This document shows positions 32,607-44,060 of a stretch of 64,000 bases of DNA, piece by piece. The translations under genes were made by a program, and so were the position numbers. The notes below the pieces were generated by a model. The model made no database searches. It saw only the letters and a program-made list of their open reading frames with translations, and was not told where the DNA came from. Source of the stretch: Zeus faber (taxonomy: Eukaryota > Chordata > Actinopteri > Zeiformes > Zeidae); the NCBI GenBank assembly GCA_960531495.1, contig OY482854.1, positions 8,041,259 to 8,105,258 on the forward strand, written 5' to 3'. How positions within the stretch are numbered: position 1 is the stretch's first letter; every line of letters begins with the position of its first letter.

Positions 32607-34055
32607 AAGCAGACAGACCCATCGGGCTTACCTACCAGCAAAATGGGACTACAGCAGTCACTTGTAGACTCCTTTATCACCTGCGGCCTGGCAGGGGGGA
32701 GAAGACATCAGTAAACTGCCGTTGTAAAGTGGCCACGTCTGGGCGAGAGATGGCAACTGGAAAGGGGAGGGGTGGGATTGGTCTTCTTTGGAAACTACTG
32801 CCCCAAATCATCCCCCTTGATCACCTCGGTGGCTAGAGACACTGACACCTGCCCCGTCCACTACTTTAGAAGATCGCCCTGTCCCTGTTTAACCGCACAG
32901 TCTCATAATCAATCAATCACGCCTTAGGGTATTGTCCCACGACTGCTCTAATGGAAAATTGTCCATGGAGGAGACCACTGGGATCAGAAAGGACTCCTCA
33001 ACTTCTGACCCTGTAGCAACCACTAACTTCCCCTCAGCGTCATGCAACACTCACCGCAACTACTGACCACTAATACTCGTAAGCACACTTATCAAAATGT
33101 CAATCCCTGGCTAATCTGTACCCCAAAACTAACCACAGCCTTCAACTTATGCTTTTTCCTTTTGTAACGAATGTCAAGTCACACCATTGCATACGTCACA
33201 CCATTGCATACACCAAAGCTCCAGCCATGACGCCTCCACCGAAGCCCCGGGTCAAACCAGACATTGCTGGGCAATTGTCTGAGAACAGTCAGCCTCTAGC
33301 AACGTCTGATGTCTACCCCCTTGTACACTAACTGGTACGTTGTTGGTCCCTTCCTAACCGGGCGTGGGGCCAGGCGGACCAGCGACCTGAAGCACCCGTA
33401 CCATCCGCACCGCCAGCATCCTTTCCCAGGCATTTGAGCAGTTGTATGTGGACCCAGCGGCGGTGCAACCCTGGGAGCTAACGGGGACAGAGCTGGGGAC
33501 AGTACAGGAAGGGGAGACAGCATCCGGCTGTTCCCCTCCATGCTATCAGGAGGTGCCAGGACATCCTCCCCCAGGGCGGCAAAATCCCGTGCCGTTCCTG
33601 GGGCCGGACGCAGCCAAACCCCCGGACATTCTCCCCTGGTGTGCTGGGACAGACTGGGGACCAGGCGAAGCCCGCATGGGTCCTGGAGCCATTGTAGATG
33701 TATTTATTTCATTTTACGACATTTATTGGATGAAACAGAAAATCTCAGAGCGAGCAAGCCTGTGCTTTACAAAAGTGGGAACAAACTTTTAAATTATATC
33801 TTGTAGATCTAATATGAGTGAAGGTTTAGCAACTGGATTGATTTTTTGTCGCCTCAAATTTGTTCAGAAACAACTTTTTGTTGACTGGTAAGGTGAAATC
33901 AATAAAAGTTACATAGTAAATACAACATGAAACACGTGATGAAATCCTGATGGATGATGTCACATCAGTGTCACCAGTGCCAGTGTGAAAATTATAGACT
34001 GTCATTTGCATCAACTATTTAAGTAAATCAGAGAAAAATATAATTTGCATAATAA
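32607..34055. other. Spacer of mixed GC content, no gene recognised
   Basis: The sequence begins at the break of the 3' LTR. Some plus-strand frames near 33400-33690 are Pro/Gly-rich (for example LPWCAGTDWGPGEARMGPG) but show no family signature. A short direct duplication with CACACCATTGCATAC is found at 33180-33211. It might be another degraded retroelement. Confidence 0.4.
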
Positions 34056-34149
34056 TTTGGAAGGCGGTTTAATTCTTAAATCATCAAGAACTGCTGCAAT
34101 AACTCTGTCCTGTGGATGACCTGTAGGATGACAAGAGCACAGTTTTTAG

Positions 34150-36150
34150 CTATAGAGAAACGCCACCATTCCCCCTCTTTGGAGAACTATCATGTTTGGG
34201 TTTAGAAACAACTGATCACTACTCCAAGAGGGGGAGAATCACCACAGGTGTGACAATTAAACATAGAATCAAACAACATTTACACAAAAACATAAACATT
34301 GGATGACATGTATTGAAAATCAGTTTATTAGGTACACGAAAACTAGAACTACGATTGGGCACATGGCCTCTTCCTGTCATAGTTGTAGCAGTAAATGAGG
34401 GAGGAAAGGAGAGGGATGCAACCAGGAGGGTGCTGGCGTGCATGTGAAGCAAGTGTTGTGGTGTGTGCGTGTGTGTGTGTGATGGGGCGCCTGTATGTGT
34501 AACCCCCATGCCCGGCCCCGAGTAGCATAACCCAGTCCCAGGCACACAACGGCGCTAGGCACAGATCCCAGGCCCAGATCCAGGCCCTGCCCCTACAGAC
34601 CAACCGAACTGCCTGCCACACAGGGGAGCCGGCAGGACCCCCATGCCCACCCATGCGCCACATAAGGGCAAGGCCCGCCCAACCGCAGTTGACCAGACGC
34701 TCCACCCGACGAAAGCGCCGAGTTCCCATCGACGTAGCAGAGTGTGCTCAGCGCGGGGGACCAGGATGTTCACCCGCCGATGCCAGCAGGCTGCCAAATA
34801 TTCTGGCCCTCAACCATCCCCGGCACCCGGTGCGCCCGCTGCAGAAAAGCTGTGCAGCAGGAACAAAAGGCCAATAGCCTACAGGCCTACACCCTAATAC
34901 ACACCCACAACAGCAAGCAGCCCCCCAGGGGCCCCAGAAAGCACCCGGTGGCACAGCTGCACCCTGGCCATCCATGCCCCCACACTGACCCGCCAGCAAC
35001 CCGCCAACCTGGAAAATCCCAGTGCTCAATGTTTGCTGTTGGCTATTGCAGTTCAAATTGTGGGGTGGGGAATGCGAGTCCTTCAGGCAAGTCAACCCGA
35101 ATCATTCGCGCTCCTCCTGCCCCGCAGACCCTTGTCTGGTGGAGTGTTGTTCGGAGTAGGACTGGTGTGCGAGTCTATGTGTTCTAAGCTAATATGAGTG
35201 GGATAAAAATTTCGGGACGGACGAGAAGCACGCTGGGGCAGGAGCATTACAGGCAAGATGGCAGCCGCCCGCTGCATCCCCACCCACATAGCATGCACCC
35301 CACCCATCCTGCAAGTCCCAGGCCTATTGTGTGGTGTATGTGTATGTGAGTATGAGTTTTGGCACTGGGAGAGATAGGCGAAGCGCAACTTGATCGATGC
35401 AGGGGAACAGCACGCCGGAGCGCAACAACGCAAACACACCCCCCCCCCCCCCCCCAGACCCGACTGTGCCCTAGCACGCCCACCTCCCGTACCTGGTGGC
35501 ACCCAACTGACAGCGATCAGCCACTGGTGCAGAGCGGCCCGTGATGCGCCTCCGCCATCCCGGGCAACTCCGCGCCGCCCATGAGGCCCCTGGTCAGGCC
35601 CCAGTCACCGAGCATGCGGACCACAGAACTGAGGGTGACTGCACCCCCACCCACACCCTGACCCCCTAGCGACGAGCCCCCACACACCCAGAGTGCCAGA
35701 GGACAGGTACCCCAGCAACCCTGTGTGACGAAAGGAGTCTGCCCCCCACTGAAGGAGGCCACATGGTGAGCCCTGCGCCAAGCACACCCAGCCAGTTCAG
35801 GACCCCGGTTGACAGGACCAGACAGAATGCCTAACCAGCCCCAGCACGATGGGCCACCCCCCCACGGGACACAGAAAGACACGCATGCCCAGCCTCCCCA
35901 CCCACAGGGCCTGTGACTCGCACCCCCCGCACCCAACCCGAGCCCAAAACCCGCAACCACACCAAAAAACCACCACGTGGCCCCTCTAACAGCCCCGTGG
36001 GGCCCCAGGACCCCCCACGACCACAGGACTATGCCCCACAGACATCCCCAGAGCCGCCTGGGCACCCACCCAACCGCAGAGTGCCGGGAGACCAGGAGGA
36101 CCCCCACATGCCCCAAAACACCATGACATTGCCCTGACTTAGGAAGCATC
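34150..36150 (-). repeat. L1 GC-rich 3' region, copy 1
   Basis: The segment follows the L1 ORF2 C-terminal remnant without a gap. It is GC-rich with a TG/CA run near 34460-34482 and a C run of 17 at 35439-35455. The reverse complement of 49490-51260 matches along its length, with shared words such as ATGAGTGGGATAAAAATTT (its complement near 49964). Long open frames here are by-products of high GC content and have no known relatives. Confidence 0.7.
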
Positions 36151-36159
36151 AAGTATTAA

Positions 36160-38300
36160 ATGATGGAGTTTTGTCAGTGATAAAAGTAACCCATTTTCAT
36201 TTAATCAATCAACATTGTTTTTGGGTATTGCCAATAGTTTTTCCATTGAGAAATGGATGAATTATATTGTATTCTATTAATAACTGTAACCACTGGGATG
36301 TAGCTGGATTATCTCTCCTTTTCCAATTGAGTAATATTGTTTTTTTTGGCAATTGTAAAGGTGATCAAAATGGGTTGGTGGTGTTTAAGTGATGTGTCGA
36401 CGGAGGAGAGGTCACCAAGAAGACATATAGACGTGGAGCCTGGAATGCAGCGACCCAGAAGTGTTGGTAGCTTCTTGGGAACGGTGAGAGCAAATGTCTT
36501 CATCCACATAACCCATTTTGAAGCTTTTGTGTTTCGTGATATAAGCTCTGCGCAGAATCTTATGTTGGATAAGTGGCATTTTGGAAATAGAAAAGGTGTT
36601 TCCACAGGTTGATATCGGTGGGAACAGCAATGTCTCCCTCCCATTCCATTGTAGAAAAAGATAAATTGTCATCTGTTTTTAATAAAAGTTTGCATATTGT
36701 GGAAAAGGGATATCTTAAATGGCCGATATGATGTTCAATCATTGGAGGTCAATCATCAATCATTTTAACTTTTAGAGACTGCTGTAGTTGAAGGAATTGA
36801 AGGACGCCATGGCCACCGATATTTTACCTTTGTGTTCAAGCTGGGAAGAATATCAGCAAATTGCTTTCAAAAGTGTGTTCTAAATGAGTAATTCCTTGTC
36901 TTTTCCAAGACCTAAAGATAATTGGTCTGTTTTTAACCAGAAAATCTGGGTTGTGCCTGGTTAGTGTAAATTTGTTTGAAGATAGAGTGTGACCAGTGAG
37001 TTTGAGGAATCTCCACCAGGCTGACAGAGTTGTTGCGATGAATGGGTTTTTAAAGGAAGTATATTTCCTAATTGATTCAGTAAGGAATGGTAGATTAGAT
37101 AATGATAACTCCTGACATTCTGTTTGTTCAAATCGCCATCTATGGCCCAATTGTTGCTCTGGTTGTCACCATTTAATTATACATTGGAGATGGTTCTCTA
37201 GATAGTTGAATCTAAAGTTTGGCACTGCTGGGCCTCCACAGTCTTTGTTTTTCTGTAGTGTTGCTTGTTTAATTCTCGGTTTCTTGTATTTCCAATAAAA
37301 TGTATTGACTATTGAGTCTAGAGTATAAGCCAGTGTGCTGTTGGTTGCACCTGGATCGTTGAAAATAAATCGTTTATTTTTGGAAGTATATTCATTTTCA
37401 CTGCTGCTATCCTATCAATTAGAGAGATGGGTAGGATGTTCCATCGAATTAGGTCTTCTTCAATGGATTTGAGCAATGGAGTGAAGTTAGGGGTAAACAA
37501 ATCTGACAGATTGGTGGAGATATGAATCCCAAGGTATCTAATATTGCCCTTATGATGGTTAAGGGAAGTTTCTGTGTTGCAGCATTACAGTACCCTCCAC
37601 TGAGTGGTAAGACAGTGGTTTTAGTCAAATTTATTGAATAGTCTGAGATAGCTGAGCATTTAGACATGAGATTGAACACCTCCGGCAGGGATGATATTAG
37701 GTTACGTACATACAATATATTGTCAAATCAAACTGATTTTGTGAACAGAGTTTCCTGTTTGTATGCCTACATTATAACTGTTTTGAGGGATGGCCGCCGC
37801 GAAGGGTTCAATAAAGATGGCGAATAGTAAAGGGGAGAGCGGACATCCTTGTCTTGTGCCGCGTTGTCGAGTGAACCATTGGTGATGACAGAAGCAGATG
37901 GGGAGTTGCATAGGATTCTGATCTATTGAATGAGTGACTCTCCGCAGCCACATTTGTTGAGGATTGAAAATAGATATGTCCAAATAACTCTGTACAATGC
38001 TTTTACGACATCTAAAGAAGCAATAACAGTATTTAAGTTGTTCCTTTGAGATATGTTGATCAGACTGAATGAACGATGCATATTACAGGATGAGTGTCTG
38101 CCTTTGACAAAGCCTGTTTGGTCTGGGTGAATTATAAATGGAATTACTTTTTCAATTCTGTTGATTAGTGTTTGTGGGTCCTTATTGGGTTTGAGCAAAA
38201 CCGAAATGAGAGCGGTCTTCATGTGGGGAGGCATGGTGAAGGTTGACTTTATCTGTGTAAGCATTCTAAAGATTAATGGGGATATAAGTGGCAATAAGTG
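36160..38300 (-). pseudogene. L1-like ORF2 reverse transcriptase and C-terminal region
   Basis: Minus-strand motifs in order: KTALISVLLKPNKDPQ, DQTGFVKGRHSSCNMHRSF and VIASLDVVKALYRVIW (about 38230-38000; the catalytic Asp of SLD is present). Then come RQRGTRQGCPLSPLLFAIFI (about 37870-37800), TPLLKSIEEDLIRWN with LIDRIAAVKMNILPK (about 37490-37390), and AKKTILLNWKRRD near 36340. This is the typical order in L1 ORF2. I could not find an intact YADD box; the region near 37720 where it should lie is frameshifted. The copy is inactive. Confidence 0.75.
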
Positions 38301-38524
38301 TTTATAGAATTCTACTGGCTAGCTATCTGACCCAGGTGATTTATTGTTGGGCATAGAGAAGAGAGCTTTCCTGAGTTATTCTAGAGTAAGTGGTCGATCT
38401 AAAATGGTAGCCTGCTCTGTCGACAGTTTAGATAGGTCAATTATCATCAAGGAATAACTGAATGTTTGATATATTAGATTCATTATCCGAGTGATATAGC
38501 TCATTATAAAAGTCTCTAAACATG

Positions 38525-39475
38525 TGACCCACCGCGTACTTTAGGGTCATTTAGCAGCTTTCGAGTCTCGTTTTTTTCCGCATCCTTTGAAAGTGGAGAA
38601 TCAGAGCTTCCAAACAAGGTGTCACTTGTGCAAATCAAGCAAATATTTTTGAAGCTATTACTTGCTCGTGACAAGGGTGTGGCAAACTGTGATTCTGAGA
38701 TAATCACCTCCGAAGTTTTACCCACACCAGGTTCATTCAGCCAGCTCCCAGAATGCAAATGGGGTTCGCGGTCAAACAACGAATCATGGCTTATTAACAT
38801 ACTGCTGAATGGGCCATCACGAACAGCTCAACAACACATAACTAATTTTGTTTAAAAAAAAAGCTTTTGTTTAACAGTAAGAATATACGTTTATGCTGTC
38901 GGAGAACACACTATCAGTGCGGAAAATGAAGTCCAGTACGTACTTCTAACACTGACTTGGATCTATCGCACTAGTCAGATTAAGGTCCGAAATACGATTC
39001 AGAGCTTCCGCCACCCGCTTTGCGTAATCCATAATGATACGGAGAAGAACGTTTTCACAGACAGGTGAGACTGAAGCACCCCCGTGCTGCGCTTTAACCG
39101 TCAGTTTATGTAAGTGACGTAGGTATGTGACGGGTGAAGGGTTTTTCTTCTTCGCCGTTTCACAACAATGGCTCTGTGTATGTAAAAGTAGTACGATTTA
39201 AAGGTTGAATTCTATCAAAACGCTTTCACATTGTGACTTCACATCACATGGAATATGGGGTAAGGATCTTTACCTGGACGTCGCTTTAATGGAAACGATC
39301 GATCGGTGTTGTTCAGTGCTGTTCTGCCTCTCGGTAAGTGAACTGCGTTTCCCCATGTAATCTAACGGGGATATTTAACTCCATGGTTTTACATTTTTCT
39401 GCTATTTATAAATCAAACTCGGTTTGATGCGTTGAGAGATAAAAAAAACCCCACAAAGGAAAATCTCCTTTTCCT
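38525..39475. mobile_element. Unidentified insert of about 0.95 kb within the L1
   Basis: L1-like sequence stops near 38520 and resumes near 39500-39560. The sequence between has a different composition with several CG dinucleotides, open frames of 94 codons (minus) and 78 codons (plus) with no recognised family, and a GACGTAGGTATGTGACG-type stretch at 39116. I see no clear terminal inverted repeats or target duplication. It could be a nonautonomous DNA transposon or a processed host sequence. Confidence 0.4.
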
Positions 39476-39499
39476 TCAAGAAAGGTTATTTCAACTTAT

Positions 39500-40380
39500 T
39501 TGGGTGCTCCTGCCGATTTTAGAAATGCGCGAGATGGCAGCTTTTGCTGTGGTGGGACACATATGTTATTGATGTCTTTCAGGGAATATGTTATCCTACC
39601 CAGTGGATCTTTGATGGTTGTAAAAAGTGTTTTTTCTCTATGGCGTTTCATTTGATTAGCAGGAAATTTACCTGATTTATCATTGAATTCAAAATAATTT
39701 GCTCTCGTCTATTGCATGAAGAATTGTGTCTTTTGATGGATGATATTATGAAGTTGAGATGTCCAGATCTCATTTTGGATTTGCTCGGAGGGTGAGTGGG
39801 CTTGTTGGAAGTGAAACTCCTTTCGCCGTTGTTCGAGTTTATTTTGGTATTCTTGTCCTTTCTTTTTCTTGTGTGTGGAGAATGAAATAATTCTACCAGT
39901 TAAAACTGCCTTATCTGTTTCCCAGAGTAAAGATGGTGATGTTTCTGGGGAGTCTTTCAGTTCAATGAAGGAAATCCATTCTCTGGAAAAGAAATGGTTA
40001 AATTATTTATCTGTCAAAAGGGTGGCATTAAACAGCCACCTGCCGGGAGGGTTCCAGTTTGTTTCATTTATGAGGTTGAAACTAATTTGCCCCTGATCGG
40101 AAATTACAATAGGGTAGATTTCAGGATTAGTGATATTGGATATTGCAGAGTTATTTGTCAAGAAAAAGTCAATTCAAGAGAAACTTTGGTGGGGTGGTGA
40201 ATAATATGTGTATTCTCTAGAATGTGGTTATTTGATCGCCAGCATTCAGCAAGTGCAAGATCACTCATATGTTGTTTTATAATGTGCGACAAACGCCAGG
40301 ATTTGTGAATATTTCTGGTTTGAGAACGGTTTGAACTTTGATCCAGTACTATAATGAAGTCTCCTCCCAAGCGAGCCACA
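39500..40380 (-). pseudogene. L1-like ORF2 endonuclease region
   Basis: The minus strand has GGDFIIVLDQSSNRSQ near 40360, corresponding to the G-G-D-F-N motif of apurinic-type endonucleases with Asn replaced by Ile, then LSHIIKQHMSDLALAECWR. Similarity continues at about 39990-39560 between endonuclease and RT. A second copy of this part lies at 51497-52290. Confidence 0.7.
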
Positions 40381-40785
40381 GAGAGGGATTAGGGAGGTGA
40401 GATGATGAGAGAAGTAGGGAGGGGGGATTAGGACGGTGAGATGATGAGAGTGAACGATATTTAAAATCCTGACATTGATAGCATTCTAACTTGGACATCT
40501 CGCAGTATATTAGTTCCAGAATGACAAGAATACATACATAATGATCAATCAATCAATCTATAACCAGTGTTTAGTGGAGGATTCTCAGAATAACAGACCA
40601 TCTATATATAGGTGCCATTGGAATGAGATGGAAATTGTTATTCACTTAACCTGTCAGTGATTTTAGTGTTGTTGCCGATCGGTGTATGTGGTAATTGATG
40701 TACCTTATTAGAAGATTTTATCTGAAGCTACGCATGGCATTACATTAGATTAAGAAATCCTTACACTCCAAGTCTATAATTAGAT

Positions 40786-41345
40786 TGTTAAGAACACTGA
40801 TGGGACTCAAATGCAGGACATGCAGGTGCAGGTAATTTAGGTATGTGAATGGGAAAAGTTTATTTTTAGCGTCGGGTCCTGGCTTGGAGGAAGGAAAAAG
40901 GGATCTGAGTGTAGCAGACGAGAAGACAGGGGACAGAGGTACCAAACTGGTAGGTAGCATGGTGGCGAATTGGTGACAGGCAGTCAGGCAGGACAGCAGG
41001 CACGATGGGAGATGGCTTTGGCTTTGGGGCTTGGGGGTTGGCTTGGAGTTTGGGTAGCGTGCAGTACCACAGAGGTGAAACAACAATCTGGCAATGAGTG
41101 GATGAAAAGCCTGGTTTCTTATCCTGAAGCGATGATGAGGTGTAAATTCCCTGCAGGTGTGGATCCAAAGTGAGAGTAAGACATACGGCCAGAAAGGAGC
41201 GGTGAAGGACAGAAAGGAGGGATGAAGTCTGTGACAAGCATTGGCTAGCAGTGGGTGGAAGCCCTGCTTTTGAATTGATGATAGCCCGATCGGACAATAT
41301 CTCAACAAAGGAGGCTGGTCTTCTGCTCTGCCTCCACTAGTGACA
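40786..41345 (-). repeat. Solo gypsy LTR
   Basis: On the minus strand the block starts TGTCACTAGTGGAGG and ends CATCAGTGTTCTTAACA, 560 bp. The LTR at 59526-60067 shares the ends (TGTCAC...TAACA) and internal words around CAGATTGTTGTTTCACCTC and TCCTGCATTTG. No internal retroelement sequence adjoins it. The 5-base flanks, TAGAT and TAGAC, differ by one base and may be an old target-site duplication. Recombination between two LTRs would explain the solo state. Confidence 0.75.
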
Positions 41346-41653
41346 TAGACTGCTGAGTTCAGGGTCTCAACTTTTGTTATCAAAAAATCCATGAAGGTTA
41401 ATTTTGTCTACAGATTTTCTTCACCTTCACCTACTCCCAAGGACAAGAAGACAAGATTCAACAGATTGGAGAGGGTTTGGTGGGTTTACGACATGGAACA
41501 TGGAAAATGCGTAGAAATTGATGGAAGTTGGATCTGAAACTCGAAAACTGAAAACTGAAAGTTGGTGAAAGCCAAGTGTTGGAGTTCCGTTCAGTGTTCT
41601 CTCTATATCTAAATATAAATAAACAAGAATTGAAATTAATTCAGATCGGATAT

Positions 41654-41985
41654 TGTGGCAGACCAAGGGGCATGGTTAAGCCGTGCCTGTAGATGGCAGC
41701 ACGGCTTCCTTCCTGCAGCAACACAGCTGTCCAACACCGGCCGAATTAGCGCACAATTAGTGCTGATTGGTCCGATCCGGGGCAGGGAGCTTTCTTTTTG
41801 TTTTTCTGTCTTGCAGAGAGTGATCGGCTCATCAGCAGGACAGGAGCCAGTGAAGCCATCCTTCCTCCTGCGCCCCAACTTAGTGTTATTATTATTGTTT
41901 ATCGTTTTGGCCAGCGAGCCTTTCTGTTCATGTCAGGAATAAAAGCTCACCATGTCGGCTCCCCACTGCCAGAAAGACTCTGTCT
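41654..41985 (+). repeat. Gmr1-like 5' LTR
   Basis: Starts TGTGGCAGACCAAGGGGCAT and shares GCTGATTGGTCCGA with the 3' copy. An AATAAA signal at 41939-41944 lies near the probable end. The exact 3' boundary is uncertain. Confidence 0.6.
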
Positions 41986-42354
41986 ACTTCCCTAAACCTC
42001 TTCCATTGGGTAGCGACTCCCACAAGTGGATCCCAGGGAACAGGGACGGGCAGGGGAGGGGAAGGGCACCAGATGGAAGGCGGAGCCGAAACGCTGGCTG
42101 CGGGAGTGACTCATCGAACTGGAGGACTAAATTTGTCGCAAGGGGAAAAAGCATAAAGTGAAGGCTGCGGTTAGTTCCCGCCTGTCCCACTCCCTGATTT
42201 TTGGCACGGAATGGCCAGTGTTTTATGCGTTGATGAGAGGGGCTGGGGAAGTGCGGTCACTAAGACAGGAGAAGTGAGTGCTGCGTGGCACGCGGTGAAA
42301 GAGAGAGGTCATCGCAAGGCAGGATGGGTCTTCCCCAGTTTTCCGCTGGAGCAG

Positions 42355-42545
42355 ATGCGAGACGATACCCTGCAGGTGGCCTTTGAGCAGGTCGTTAAAA
42401 TCCATTGCGCGTAGGTGTGCCACAGATGCCCATACTTTTCCGTCATTAAGGACAGGTTGTATCGAGTGAGCCGTGACACTCAGTCAGAACAGGAAATAAC
42501 CCAGTTGTTGGTGGCGAAAAGCTGCCGCAAAATGGACACGATAAA
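42355..42545 (+). pseudogene. Gmr1-like integrase N-terminal fragment
   Basis: One frame reads RDDTLQVAFEQVVKIHCA, a stop, then YFSVIKDRLYRVSRDTQSEQ and TQLLVAKSCRKM. The RLYRVSRDTQ and QLLV-K-RK pattern lies just before the zinc-binding part of integrase in Gmr1-like fish elements. The zinc and catalytic domains are missing, and the next recognisable sequence is a nested repeat and then RT. Its position upstream of RT is the interesting point. Confidence 0.6.
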
Positions 42546-42724
42546 ACACTGCAGAGTATAATGGTTTGCTTCTTTTTGTGGAACGAAACAAAACCACGAA
42601 TAACACAAATTCAACCCTTTTCAAATAACCATCGTAACTTTCAGGCTGATATTAAATAACATTGCCTTCACCAAAATTAGCAAACCAATTAAACCTGAAA
42701 AAATATCCATTTCTGAAATTTTGA

Positions 42725-42945
42725 GAGAGAAGAAGAAGAATCCTTAATTGTCACACAGCACACCACACTACAACACATGCACGCACACACATGCTTTTGG
42801 ATGGTGGCCGGTGAAATGAGGCCTCTGCATTTAACCCATCCTTGGCTTGTCCTTCCTCCAGGGGCGCAGCCAGGAGCAGTGGGAAGCATTCGTGGACGCG
42901 CCCAGGGACCTGGTGATGAGTGTCCATCGCTTTCGAGTGGCCATA
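42725..42945. mobile_element. Short interspersed repeat, second copy
   Basis: It begins AGAAGAAGAAGAATCC and contains GGTGAAATGAGGCCTCTGCA and GACCTGGTGATGA, matching 7411-7600. Here it lies between integrase and RT sequence of the Gmr1-like element. Confidence 0.7.
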
Positions 42946-42984
42946 TGGCCTGCCCGAAAATAACATTACGTAGGCAGAATTAGA

Positions 42985-43440
42985 GGCCATGCTGGACATG
43001 GGGGTGATTGAGTCCACAAGTGACCCCATTGTGGTGGCAGGTAAGTTCGATAGGTCGGTCCGGTTCTGTGTGGTCTACAGAAAAAGTGAACCTGGTGCCA
43101 AAGTCTGACACCTACCCCATTCCCCGGGTCGACACGCTGCTTGCAACCAAGGGCTACTGGCAAATTCCCTTGTCTCCAGAGTCCAAGGAGAAATCAACTT
43201 TCTCCACTCTGAACTGGTTCACCCTTTGGGTTGTTTGGGGCCCCAGCCACCATTCAGAGACTCATGAACCGGGTCCTGTGTCCGCATGTGGCATATGTCG
43301 CCCCCTACTTAGATGCAGTAATCATTCATAGCGATAGCTGGGGGCGGAACATGCAGCATCTGGGTGCAGACCCTGAGGGGGGCAGGACTAACGGTCAGCT
43401 CAAAGAAGCTGTCCTTTTGGGCGGAGAGGGGTATGGTATC
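42985..43440 (+). pseudogene. Gmr1-like reverse transcriptase, active site changed
   Basis: Plus-strand pieces are LEAMLDMGVIESTSDPIVVA, RFCVVYRKSE, YPIPRVDTLLATKGYWQIPL, then in the next frame GAPATIQRLMNRVLCPHVAY and APYLDAVIIHSDSW. The active-site box reads YLDA instead of YLDD (about 43308-43319). The TKGYWQIPL motif normally follows a catalytic Asp that here is lost with a deletion (DTLLATKGYW). Frameshifts separate the halves. Confidence 0.75.
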
Positions 43441-43639
43441 TAGGGTACCACTTGGTAGATAAACCCGTGGCGGTCGCGAAAAGTCCGAGGCCCAAGACCA
43501 TGACTACTATAAGAGGTTTGTAGCTGACTTTTCAGAGCTCACCAGTCCTTTGTCTGATTTGACTTGAAAGGGTGCATCAGATCCGAGAAGTGCCAACAGA
43601 CGTTTGTAAAAGTAAAATAAGCTCTCTGTGGGAATCCAG

Positions 43640-44022
43640 CGCTGTTTACACCTAACTTTTCTCTGCCATTCTGCTTGCAGACTGACGCGGACTGACAGAG
43701 GCCTAGAGTCAGTGTTGCCCCAGCAGATGGAGGAGGCCGACCAGCTGGTGGTGTACATCAGCTGGAAGCTCTCCGAGTGGGAGACGAGGTACAGCACCAT
43801 GGAGATGGATTATCTGATCATCAAGTAAGCGGACGGCACCCTCCGTTACTACCTGCTCCCGTTCACCTTCATCTGTTCGGACTAAGCCCCGCTGCAGTTG
43901 CTCCACCGCATGAAGGATACCAATATGCTCTTCAGCCCTTTAAGTTCAAGATGATCCATATGCCAGGGGCGTAGATGGTGGGAGCCAACTTCCTATACCG
44001 CTCTAGGGGGGGAGTGGACTGG
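43640..44022 (+). pseudogene. Gmr1-like RNase H
   Basis: The frame contains DRGLESVLPQQMEEADQLVV, YISWKLSEWETRYSTMEMDY and LIIK, corresponding to the first catalytic Asp region and the Glu-containing helix of gypsy RNase H. After a stop and frame changes, FKMIHMPGA and ANFLYRSRGGVDW mark the domain end. The following stop is about 40 bases in front of the 3' LTR. It is clearly degenerate. Confidence 0.75.
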
Positions 44023-44060
44023 TGACCGGATGGCTACCTGGCCTGAGTTGGGCAGTGGGG

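Larger units (their letters stand above)
34056..40380 (-). mobile_element. L1-like LINE with GC-rich 3' region, interrupted
   Basis: Read on the minus strand: endonuclease from about 40380, continuing to about 39500, an unrelated insert (about 38525-39475), RT from about 38300 to 37300, the ORF2 C-terminal part to about 36150, a GC-rich 3' region (36150-34150), and a terminal block (34150-34060) that matches the ends at 51330-51480 and 58745-58940. It is close to complete for ORF2 but broken by frameshifts. The 5' part with ORF1 is missing or not recognised. Confidence 0.75.

Noticed and set aside
35517-36152. 211-codon Trp/Gly-rich minus-strand frame
   Set aside because: Same GC-rich L1 3' region, copy 1; the inverted copy does not keep the frame.
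38516-38855. Overlapping plus and minus frames as a small gene
   Set aside because: Both are short, without signatures, and lie inside an insert within an L1.
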